A stretch of 64,000 bases of DNA from Agarophyton chilense (taxonomy: Eukaryota > Rhodophyta > Florideophyceae > Gracilariales > Gracilariaceae), in assembly GCA_030374765.1 (NCBI GenBank), contig JARGXX010000022.1:1116001-1180000 (forward strand), given 5' to 3'. Positions within the stretch are counted from its first letter, which is position 1; the number at the start of each line of letters is the position of its first letter. Below are positions 31,329-41,700 of the stretch, one piece after another. Made by a program: the position numbers and the translations under genes. The notes beneath the pieces are model-generated. The model worked only from the letters and a program-made list of their open reading frames with translations, searched no databases and was not told where the DNA came from.

Positions 31329-32194
31329 TGTAGGACAATGCCCCCAAGGGGGAAAACCTACGAAGACGTCCGGATCTTCCTCTCACGAGGTAACCGGCGC
31401 GGTAGAGCCCTCCCAGGGATCGGCGCGCAATGCCGGGTGTAAGCCGGAGCCGAACCGTCGCGACGGGCGCAGGGAGGCTGAAAGAAGCCGAGAATATCCG
31501 CGTAATGCGGTGCTTGCGTATCCTCTGAGGAGGCAAAACCCACGAGAGTGGCGAGCACGACAGGTGTCAGTGCGAGCCGCAAGAGCGGGAATTGCCCAAT
31601 GAAGGGGAGGAAAAGGGAAGGAAAATGGGAACGGAGGCAAGAGGGCGAGGTTGACCACGAGTCGCAAGGGGGGACTCGGGAATAGCCGGCACTGCCGGGT
31701 GTAGCAAACCGTATACACGGGCGGAACCACGAAAGTGGGAATAGATACCCAACACACGAAGGCTGTTTGAATGTCCAAGGGGTTTGGGAAGCCGTGCACC
31801 ACGGTAAATCCCTCCGTAAGGAGTTGTATATCCGCGCAGGCGGTTCGACCCAGAGCCAAGATCTGGAAGACCAAGATCACCCTTGTTGGGCAGACTTTAC
31901 TGGACCGGCGGCCGCGAGGCCGGCGGCCTAAGTACTGTAGTCACCGTAGAATAGAATAAATAAAGTCTATCCTAAATAGCTAAATGTCCGTCTAATAAAA
32001 GGGGCCAATCTGGCGGCCACGTGTCGCGCGGGCGCTGCGACCACGTGTATGGCACCCGGTCCCGCCGGTGCATCACCGGCGTTCCGGCCATCGCCGTGAA
32101 AACGGATTACTCCTACTCATAACGAGGTTGCACGCCGGAGGCTCCGGAAAAAACTTAAGTCCCGAAAAACCTCCCTGGAGGACGTTGCTCTTCA
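31329..32194 (-). repeat. 5' LTR of Gyp-B
   Basis: This 866-bp LTR is nearly identical to 22641-23506. CACGTG sites are at 32018-32023 and 32042-32047, about 150-175 bp into U3. Confidence 0.95.
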
Positions 32195-33289
32195 ACGTGG
32201 CTGAGAACACCTAAATGGTAGCTCGCCCGGAGCTGCATGGCCGATGATCCCTCGTATCCTTCACCTACAAGGTCAGTGTAGTATATCGACAACCTCAAAG
32301 GTCAGACCTTCTGCCCCAATACGACATTAATATCTTGGGTTAACGCAATCAAGCACCGTGATGGAGTCCTAAGCGAAACGTACAAAGCGACTACAGAACC
32401 TTGAATTAATCGTTGTGAAGTTGTGCCTGATTTGGACGAAGATGAATTTCCAATACCTTTTTTTCAGACAACGCAAAAATACATATAAAAGACTTTGAAA
32501 AGTATTCTACCTTTACTGAAAGTCATATTTGTACAAAAATTATTTAAATCACTGCATGTTCTGGTTTAGTTACGTCGAGATAGTTTGGCTCTTGACAAAT
32601 TAGGCAGTTTGTCAAAAGGAATCACTGCGAATTTGAGATTTTTCCTGAAAATACACTGCAAACTGGTATGTTTTGAAGCATGTTTGTTTCACGAAGATAA
32701 CCTTTTTTTTCGATGAATATTGAAACATCTGGCGTTGGAATTTACAAAGCAAGCCAATCTGTATATTGCGTTCTAATGATCTGAAATAGCCAACGATCTG
32801 CAACGGTTCGACGTTACCAACTAAAAACTACTGAAGAAAGAGTTTAATCAGAGAATAGTTACTTAAAGCCAGATGGTATTGTTCCATCTCGCAATACCGA
32901 ACATGATCAGGATCATCTTCATACGGATGTTCTTTCTACCGAAACCCTCTCCGATTTGGTTCTTCAAGGTTTGAGAAACGGTGATTGGGCAGTATGAATT
33001 ATGTAAAAACTCATTCTTTTGATTGAAGGAGAAAACTCCAACCTCAATAGTCTCTCTGATCAACAAGACGAAAATGGTTTCAAGCATGCCCACAAGAATG
33101 TTCGTCTGTTTGACGAACAAAATAAGGACCGGTTTATCGAGGTTGCTTCTGGTTTTGAAGCAGTCGACTACAAATGGTGTACAAAATACTCGAACGGTTC
33201 TCCGAGTAGTTTTGTTGCTTCTTCAAACAAATTTTCTCCGGAGCATTTTCAGAAACGCATCGAGGGAACATGGCTCGTCTTCGTCGCCT
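32195..33289. other. Spacer right of Gyp-B, AT-rich
   Basis: It begins with the ACGTG duplication. The first 150 bp may be the right part of the LTR remnant seen left of Gyp-B. The rest is AT-rich. A weak plus-strand frame at about 33019-33290 may be the decayed gag end of Cop-2. Confidence 0.35.
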
Positions 33290-36200
33290 AGCATGATTGA
33301 TAACTTCTTATCGCACCACTCATCTGAGGCGCTAAGCAGGCGTGAACAGTATGCACGCATGGATCTCTCTGTCGCAGCCATTTCATGACAAATCGTCTCT
33401 CTCGTCTACATGGCTTCTGCGTGGTCATTGTTGCCCCGAAATCTGTTGTTGATTTCAAGGAATTGGGAAGGCTGTATCGTGAATAAATAGTTCCCATGCC
33501 GACTTTTTCGAAAGGTCTATCAAAAGCAAGATTCCATTTCGCCTAGACAAGCTTCGATCTCATAGAACAAGTAGTGATACATCTTGCAACACCATCTAAT
33601 GCACATCCTATATTTCCCAAATTCGAAGTCGTTAAAGCTAGTTTACCCGCTCTTTTGGGTATGGACCTCCTGTACAAAGAGTCCTTGATCACAAATATGG
33701 TTTCAAGTCGTTTAAATAAACGATTGTTTGTGCTCCATGATGATGAATCGAAAAAGTATATTAAATTATGGTCAATTACTCAACGGCGAGCGAGAAAGAA
33801 ACATGTTTGTGGTGACGCTGCTCTTCAGAATCACACTTTTCACGAGGCTAGAAATTCTGAAGCTTCACAAGCAGTTTTTCTACCCTTCTGCTGAGAAATT
33901 GTTCAAACTAAAGAAGAGAGCTCGTCCGGAAGAAGCTACACAGAGCTTTATGTTCATTCACAGACCTGAAAAGGAGATGCAATCCCTGTAAAATAATTCA
34001 GAACGCTCCAACTCGCTTTAGAGTCGCGTTCGGCGCAGACAATGTTCGCGTGAATGAACAAATCCTTCTAAATATGGTGTACCTGATTGGAAAACCTATC
34101 CTTCACAATGTGGACGAAGATAATTATTTCCCTTCTGCGTGTCTTCCCCTCCATGTATCAACGAAAACAATCTGGCAGAAGATTTTCCTTTGTTGGGCAG
34201 CAATATAAACTGTAATAGCCATCCGGATGTTGGTTGACAAAAGAACAACGTTTGGCCCTCTTTTCATCAACATCGCGCCACTATCCAACGGTAATGTTGA
34301 TCGAACAGGAAAAGAATCATACTCGAGTCTTGATATTGACAAAATGTATTACCAGCCTCTTTGATAGACGCAGCAGAAGTTAGCTCCCCCAGACTTCTCT
34401 GCGGACGGCAGAATTGCTTTTTCTGTCGCACTTAAATCAGTAACGCATACCTTAGGCCCTGAGCGACAATATTATTATGCCTTAGTTGTCTGGGAGTCCC
34501 CAAAATTTCACACTCGATCTTAGTTACCAGACCAACAAGAAACGTTTGAAAGTAAGACAAAAATCGGTAGGACGTCGAAGGAAGAAATTGAAAGAATATC
34601 ATGTCTAAGCTCTGTACAGATCGCGCATTGAAGCACAGAACATCCCCTGCGACTGACAGAATATATAAGACTGGAGATAATGTCTTTGTTTGGCGAGAGA
34701 AGATCGTTTGCAGTCGTATTGGAGAGTTGATTGGTTCACTCACCGTCAACAATGTCGACAAGGTTAAACGACTTGATTTCGCCCAAGACGTTCGCGTGCT
34801 ACAGTCAAACAGTTTTCTCTTGCCTAAGTCAAAGTGTACTTCGAACCTGAAAATTTGGCGCACTCATTCTTTACCGAACTTTGAGAAGGTCTATGATTTT
34901 AAAGTTTCCCATATGATCATGGAACTTAGTTGACGGAAATTCTGGGCATCTTCGAGGAAGATGCGTTCCGCGAAACGTATTGACATCAAGAACCTGTTGG
35001 ATACAAAGACTTTCGAAATCATACTATCAGAAGATATTCCGACGAAGGAAATGATTTTTACTTGGAATTTAGTCTACTGGCGATGGAAAACTGAAGTACA
35101 AGCCTAAACACGCTATCGGTATACACCGTGGTCGCATGAAGAACATGCTGGTGTATTAAACAACCAATCTACAACCTTCGTCTATCAGATTGTTTCTAGT
35201 TCTAGCCGCCATGTATGAGTGCGATGTCTGGACCTCTGATATCAGTCAAGCTTACCTCCACTCAGCAGAGCCAATTCTCGGCGAGCTTTTCATCAAAAGT
35301 CCTCTTCCAGAGCTTGAACTGGACTGTTCCCCATGTCCACAGCTGCTGAAATCTCTGTAGGGTTCATGGTCATCTGGAAATATGTGAAACCAAATGATAG
35401 ACGATAACAATACCACGAACCTGAGCATGGTATCACTGGATTTGGACAGGCTCTTTACATTCACATAGAAGACAGTAGTCTCAAAGAAATCTTAGGTGGT
35501 TTTTAGATGATCTCTTGCGGTAAGGTGAGCCTTCTTTCAAGGAGCCTTAGAAAAAGACGAACAAGAAGCTTGAAATGACGAAGAAGACTTTTTTGCCTTG
35601 CACCTCTACTGGGGTCTCGTTCGCTTGAAAAAACGATGTAATTATAATACAGAACAAAAACATCTACATCCAGAACCTCGAAGAACTTTCGACTGCCGTG
35701 TCGTTTTCTGTTTTTCGATTTGTGCACATAAGAATCGCTTGGTGATGAAACACCATGCCAGATTACAAGTTCGCAGTATCGCAACTGGCTCACGACAAAT
35801 TGGAACGATTCGAGAGGAAGAGGGTGAAGATTGTCGATCAGCTGAGCTGAGCTGGTCGCTACGCTAAAGTGACCCGGTATCTCGTCTTATTCTTCTACTC
35901 ATAATGGACATTATACAAGTTTTTCGCTTCTTGGACTCTTCTTCCGCTAAGAAACGCCATATCTCGGTAGCTTGGGTGCACTTGCTTCCTGGTGACTACA
36001 TTTGAAAAGTAGCTCCTATACTTTTCAAGTTTTATATTTCTATTATGGTTACCAGCTCATCGATGGCGGGTGAGTTGATTCCTTTTAGAGACCCCTTCAA
36101 ATTTATCAGACAAGCAAACTTTTCAAACAAAGAAAAACCACCTATTCTTACCCGCAATAAACACCGTATTGGTCTACAATTCAAAACGTTTTGCGGTTCT

Positions 36201-36300
36201 CAAAGACCAATCGACCCCATATACTATTGTTCAAAAGGATCTCAACCATATTGAAAACTAAAAGACTGAATACTACGGCCTTTTGAATATGGAGGCAGAG
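33290..36300 (+). mobile_element. Cop-2: decayed copia copy related to Cop-1
   Basis: The plus strand carries, in order, blocks matching Cop-1: protease (about 33390-33700, with LPALLGMDLL), GAG-pre-integrase (LHKQFFYPSAEKLF, about 33855-33905), integrase (about 34000-34600), an integrase-RT linker (TGDNVFVWREKIV...SRIGELIG, about 34670-34730), RT (about 34960-35600; [15 protein letters not shown] near 35235) and RNase H traces to about 36110. LTRs and target duplication were not found. It is heavily broken, with many breaks (more than ten), and clearly much older than Cop-1. Confidence 0.75.
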
Positions 36301-36796
36301 AGCATACCGCTGGAGAAAAATTTGGGAATGGAAAAACATCCAAGGCAGTATTAATCAGTACACGGGAAAATGGTAGCAGCCCGATACCAAAACATATCCA
36401 ACAAAAGCAATACATCACACACTACTGTACCTCTTATTTCTATTCCCATACTATGCAACCAAGCTAACACAATTTGCCACTTCAGCAGAGTGTTCGAATC
36501 TCTGAACACTGAAAAACATGCATGAGATCTACACTGCAGAGAATACCTCAACTTCAACTACGAAATGATTCAACGTGGGCTGTAGTACTCCGAAAGTCAG
36601 CTACACGCACTAACCCAACTACCGCGAAACCACATGTTCAATTCGACTCATACCTTTTAATCAATTATTTTAATACCATTAGAGCTTTGTAGTACGTTAC
36701 AATAACTCGAACCCACGGTGCTGAGATAAACGCCATTTAAAGTACAGCTGAACCGAACAACGAGCTATAACTGCACAAAACCAACCAAACAATCCC
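36301..36796. other. Spacer, AT-rich
   Basis: It may include the lost 3' end of Cop-2. I see no supported gene or repeat. Confidence 0.3.
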
Positions 36797-37375
36797 TTGT
36801 ACCCAACATTGAACCCTATACCACTACCAACTCTGCATGAAAACGCTGCTACATCTAGAAGAGACATAAAAGCCACAGGTACGCTCATCCTGGACAGAGG
36901 CGCCCACCACAACTGCAGTGCAATGCCTAGAGATAAGGAACACGAGGAAGACATTCTGGATATTCCTCTCACAAGGCCCCCGCACCGGGAAAGGCCTTCC
37001 AAGGATGGCACGACAGTCAATCATAAGACCATGATCAGGCCTTAGCGACTAGAGCAGTTAGGTGGGGTAAGATGGCTGTCGATAAAACTGTGGGTAGGAT
37101 TCTTGTAAAGGAAGACAAGTCCACGGTATTGGCAAGCGCAGAGATGCCTATGAGAGCCATGAGTGAATGTAGAACACCCTTAGGTAAAGGGAAAAGGCGA
37201 AAGGGAAAGAAAAAGAAAAGGAGGGTTTTCCACGGAATTAGAGATAATACAGAAAAACAGGGAACGATACTTATGCAAGGCAGAACCGAAACAGTTTGTA
37301 TAATAATTTCTAAGACTGGGCATCTTTGGATGCGCAGGGTAGACATTTTAGTTTTTGGAAACGCTCGTTTCTTCT
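36797..37375 (+). mobile_element. Cop-3: possible copia protease fragment
   Basis: A short plus-strand frame contains TGTLILDRGAHHNCSA, resembling the copia protease active-site region, followed by a lysine-rich stretch. A later piece (GHLWMRRVDILV) is vaguely like a GAG-pre-integrase. It does not match Cop-1 and would be a separate lineage. This is a low-confidence fossil fragment. Confidence 0.3.
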
Positions 37376-37644
37376 AAGAAAGAGTAGAATCGTCGGCAAA
37401 GGGGATTAGGTCCAGAGCTAAATCTGTGGTAGGGAGACCTTTACTGGGCATAATAGCGAAGTCGCGGTTGCGATAAGTGCATTGACGTTCTCTATTTATA
37501 CTTAATATAATTAATTAAGACAGTTCTAACAATAATGTAAAACTGTAATACAGTGCCAATCATAAGTTAGTACAGTGCCAGCCACCATTACTTCTACTGC
37601 TTTCCACGTGCCCAATTGATCTCAGTTGTCGCCAGCACAGCTCA
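37376..37644. other. Spacer left of Tc1-b
   Basis: AT-rich, with repeated CAGTGCCA-like words (about 37550-37590). I see no gene. Confidence 0.3.
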
Positions 37645-37646
37645 TA

Positions 37647-38946
37647 AAGTCTGTTTCAAAATCATATCCCTCGCGCAAATTTTCCAAAAATCGACGTTTT
37701 AGCTACAGTAAAAGTAACAAAATCAGTGTGAAAAAATTTTCAAGTAAAAAAACTGTTTCAAAATCAAAACCTTTATTGCATCCTTTTTATTCTAACGCGA
37801 GTTCAGTAGTTTATTTTTGCTCATCTAGCCTGTATAACACTTATACAACGCTTTGGCATTGATTCTATAAAAGGATTGATAGCATTACAGTCAATCTTTT
37901 CCCAGCAATCTTTGATACAAATTTTCAGATCAAAAACTGTATCAAATTGCCTTCCTTGCCCATAAACCATTCGGGCCAACATTCCCCAAATGTTTTCGAT
38001 AGGGTTGAGGTCAGGAGAGCGCGCAGGCCATTCCATAACCGACATATTTAGACTATTGAACCACTGTTTCATAGAATTAGACTTATGCACAGGTGCATTA
38101 TCTTGCTGAAAAATGAATTCTTCTCCGTGCATACAGTATGCAAAAGGTAAAAGATAGTTTTCTAGAACCTCAGCATACTTCTCAGAATTCATTGTAGTTT
38201 CAATAAAAGCCATATCAGTTGCTCTTTTCGTAGAGATTCCAGCCCAAACCATTACTGATGCGCCTCCTGAATGCCTAGTCACAAATTCCTTCTTTTCGTT
38301 TCGTAGATCATGCCAATAAAATTTATATCAATCTGGACCATCAAGGTTAAACTTTTTTTCGTCGGAAAAGATAACATTATTCCATTCCGTTTTCCAATAA
38401 GCCTTTTGAGCACACCATTCAACTCGATTTTTCTTGTGATTATCTTTTAAAAAAAAAGTTTTCCTCATTTTTGTGTACTTGAACAAATTTTAACGGTTGA
38501 ATTCATGCCATATTGTAGATCTTGATAGAGGCAAATTCAGATTTTTGACAATTTTCCCGCAAAATGAAGTGTTGTGGCATAGTTCTCGCTTAATTCCACG
38601 CTTATCGGCCGGGGATAGTGCCGTAGGACGGCCCGTTGAACGCTTTGTTCCGTATGTAGCGGGGTTTTTGATGAAGTTGCTGATTGTTTTTGGGCTGCGC
38701 TTGTGTTTTCGGGCTATATCTGCTGGAATCATACCCTGACCTACTAATTCCATGATTTTCAGCTGTTCAGAGCGTGTCAGAGGTGCGCCACGAGCCATAA
38801 TTGAGCGAATGATTGTATAAAGGATATACTTTTGAAACAGTGTTATTGACTTTGTGGTTTTTATTTGTTGTGAAATGTGCTCTACAGTACGTGAAATGCC
38901 TTTTTGGCGCAGTTTTTGTAAAGGGATATGTTTTTGAAACGCACTG
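37647..38946 (-). mobile_element. Tc1-b: second copy of the Tc1-a family, inactive
   Basis: This 1300-bp copy lies in the opposite orientation to Tc1-a and is flanked by TA (37645-37646 and 38947-38948). It has the same inverted repeats and the same inner repeat copies (about 37752-37772 and 38821-38842). Its transposase is interrupted (separate entry). Overall identity with Tc1-a is very high by eye, so both inserted recently. Confidence 0.93.
37803..38798 (-). pseudogene. Tc1/mariner transposase with premature stops
   Basis: It is homologous along its length to the 331-residue Tc1-a transposase. The ATG is at 38798. A glutamine codon near residue 103 has become TAA (38490-38492), and a cysteine codon near residue 157 has become TGA (38328-38330). 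A further change near the end gives a stop five residues early (around 37821). The catalytic blocks QQDNAPVH and PDLNPIENIWG are intact but lie after the stops. Only an amino fragment with both DNA-binding helix-turn-helix units could be made. Confidence 0.92.
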
Positions 38947-38948
38947 TA

Positions 38949-39329
38949 TATATCTTGTGCGACCAAACCTTTCGGAAAATAAGCAAGTACCCAGAACCCC
39001 TTTCAGCGAGCGGTGCGCTTCATATTCTCATCCTGAGATGAACGCACGTACTCAGGATTGGGGTAGCAGTGCTGGAAAAAGAGCTTAACGGCATGATCTC
39101 TTCACAATCGGCTGTGTATTCCTTAACTTCAGAATAATCACTCCATGTCTCTACAGTGACTTTACCTCTTGCGAGGGAACAACCATTAGAGCTATCGTCT
39201 GCCTTTCTGCCGATATTGGCTATGAACCATACTCTAAGTGCGATGTCCAACCAACGGGCACCCATCTTGAACGGGATTGTAACCAAGATCCGATCGGTAC
39301 CACTCCCGCAAAGCGGGAAAAATTCCAAT
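38949..39329. other. Spacer between Tc1-b and aORF-D
   Basis: It has mixed composition and may contain the decayed start of aORF-D and the 3' end of Gyp-D. No LTR border was found. Confidence 0.3.
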
Positions 39330-40700
39330 GATGGTGTTGGTCCGTGTTGTCATCATCAATTGCAGCCAAAACAATCTCAGAGTGGTTTGTTTCGGTCCTC
39401 ATCCAGGCGTGGGGTGGCCTGCGTACGGCTTCCCGATTGGGCGGAATCTGAACATTCTTGAAATTTCCTTCCACATTCATGGGGCCCTGTTGTTCCATCC
39501 CGTTGCCGTCTTCGATGATGGATTGCTCGCCGATTACAGGGATGGATCAAAAACCTTCCTGGAAATTTTCCAGCCACAATGGCCTCTTCATGGGACTGGG
39601 GGAGCCGTGTGGCTATCTCTGCGTACGAGCTACGCTGTAGCACGGGATAATTTCCCCTACCCACACATGCCTCTCTCGTGCGGACTGCATATCAACGGTA
39701 AGGACAGGCGCCTTCTAGTTCTAGATCCCTTCAGAACTGCGTTTCGATGAGGTTAAATACTGTACTAGCTAGGAAGTGGGTTACGGTGAACCCCTCGCGA
39801 CGCAGGAAACCTTCATTTGGAGGAGTCTCCCGATCCTCCGCGAGGAAGCTACTTTTTGTGAAAGACCGATCATGCGAACAGATTGCGGCTATCTACCGCC
39901 GCAAACTGGTTCCAACTTCCTACAGCGGTACATCCGTTATAAACGGCGTCGGCGCTATCGGTTTAGGTATTCTGTATCCTAGCAGAGTGCAGAGCTCGAG
40001 CGAATCGCCCCGGATCACCGACACAGTCGGCATGTCTCTCTCCCAGAATGGTTAGGTCATATGTAGGCGTACCGGGGATGCTATATTGGGTTTCCACCGG
40101 TATTGGCCGGCCTCAGGTCATGCCTTCTGACAGATCCCCGTTCAGAATCATTGATGGTGGTCTCCGCTGAATGGGCGGTCGCGCACAGCGGCAAATATCC
40201 TCATGGACGTGATCCTCACTGATGTGTATTAACAGTACAATTTATGAGACATCTAACCGCTTCTGCGGGTGGATATCCAAAGGTTGGATTTTCGCGTCAC
40301 CTTGAGAGGCTGGGCCAATGTCGAAAAAATGACCGATCTGCTCGACTACGTCGATAATGTTGACTGGAGTCAGTTACTGATCGAGAAAAATGGACGAAAC
40401 TAAGAAGGTGGTGGGTCTAACCCAGAAATGGGACCAAATACCGCGTGCGCGGGTGTCATCGTGTACTTCAACTCGTAGAACTTTCGAAAGACCACCGCTG
40501 CAGAATCGCGCGAATACTAGGACGCCCAGGAGGGACTTTCCGGGGATCACCCTGTCGGGTTCATAGAAGCTGAACGTCATTACTGCATTTGTAGTGGGGA
40601 AGATCTAATGGTGGATAAGGATACAAAAGATGCGGACGTCGACGATGCCGTCGACTTCGAAGACGTTTTCAATACCCCTTTTGAGTTAAAATATCCTGGA
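39330..40700 (+). pseudogene. aORF-D: decayed opposite-strand frame of Gyp-D
   Basis: It retains blocks of the aORF family in the right order: LFHPVAVFDDGLLADYRDGS (compare PWFHPTAVFDKELVAVYADGN in aORF-A), NFPYPHMP, YFNS near 40460 and HPVGFIEAERHY near 40550. It is followed on the minus strand by pol-D, so the gene order matches Gyp-A, Gyp-B and Gyp-C. It is heavily broken, with roughly ten breaks. Confidence 0.65.
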
Positions 40701-40824
40701 AACGCCGGTTTAATATGTCCCAGTGCGTCTCTTGAATTGTAATGGATATGTTGGCGTGGCTCTCTCCAGTCTCAGAGCTAGCAGTAATGGGGAAATGATA
40801 GTTTAATTCCTCCGGGAAGTGGGA

Positions 40825-41700
40825 TTAAGTTCTCACAAATATTAAGGGGTAATCTTCGCGATGCAAAATGCTCTGGAAAAACGCCTTGGACGAATAACTC
40901 CTATGAATGAGGGTAGCGTTAAAAAACGCCGAGCTCCAGGTTTTTGGTGTCCATTTGCCTCTGCTATTGGTTAAGTATTTCTGTGCTCCAGGTTTCGAAT
41001 TCTGCCACAGATTCAGTACTTTGTACTGTAAATCATGAGGCAAGATGAGTTCGAGGGATGATCACACCGTTCTAATAAGGTACTCTTTTTTTCTCTTCTC
41101 TTGAGTTATCGTTGAATCGCGGTTACACTAAGCTCATATCCTTGCGCAGAGGAGGTCATTTTGCTGTTCACTCACCATCATCTTCAGTGGTATCGGAACA
41201 AAACCACGGGGTGCAGTATTCCGAATTTCTCAGTAACGAAAAGCTCGTCCCGTTCAGAATCGGGTTCGCGGTTCTTGAAACCCCTATCATGGACCTATTC
41301 CTGTTCTTCTCCATCTCACCCGACGAAGCAAGAGACTTCATTATTATGGAGGTATATCGTTATCATTAACGAAATCTGTTGTCATCGACGGTTAGAGCTT
41401 CTCTATTCGTTGGTAGTTGTAAGAGAGCGTCCAATTCCGCGTTTTTCGTGCTCTTCTTTTTGATCACATCGAAATCGAAGCCCTATTGCGCTAGGCAGAT
41501 ACCTCCATGCATTTGGCAGGCAGACGGTTACGAGAAAGCCTTAAGACGTCGTGAGGATAAGATATCTGTGTAATACGTAAAGTAAACGTCCATATGATAG
41601 GGAGGGTGAGCGAAGAAATTCCACAGAATGGCTAGATAATCCTTTTCCAAGACGAAGTACCTGCAATCGTTGATATACAACAAACGTGATAGATACGTAC
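40825..41700 (-). pseudogene. pol: pol-D relic, downstream part (RNase H to integrase start)
   Basis: Minus-strand blocks match pol-A and pol-C: EKDYLAILW near 41630, an RNase H stretch with SACQMHGG near 41510, and a segment ahead of the integrase zinc region (PHDLQYKVLNLW near 41010). It is heavily broken. The rest of integrase and the chromodomain are not recognisable before aORF-D. Confidence 0.6.

Larger units (their letters stand above)
22641..32194 (-). mobile_element. Gyp-B: young Ty3/gypsy chromovirus with antisense frame
   Basis: This 9554-bp element has two 866-bp LTRs and is flanked by a perfect 5-bp duplication, ACGTG (22636-22640 and 32195-32199). Order on the minus strand: 5' LTR, primer site, gag, pol, convergent aORF-B, polypurine tract, 3' LTR. 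The LTRs differ at about 11 positions (roughly 1.3 percent), making it the youngest LTR insertion here. GC content is much higher than in its surroundings. It is broken, with about two breaks, and not every pol domain is recognisable. Confidence 0.95.

Noticed and set aside
33019-33388. Plus-strand frames as an independent host gene
   Set aside because: They sit just ahead of the Cop-2 protease block in the same direction, so decayed copia sequence is more likely.
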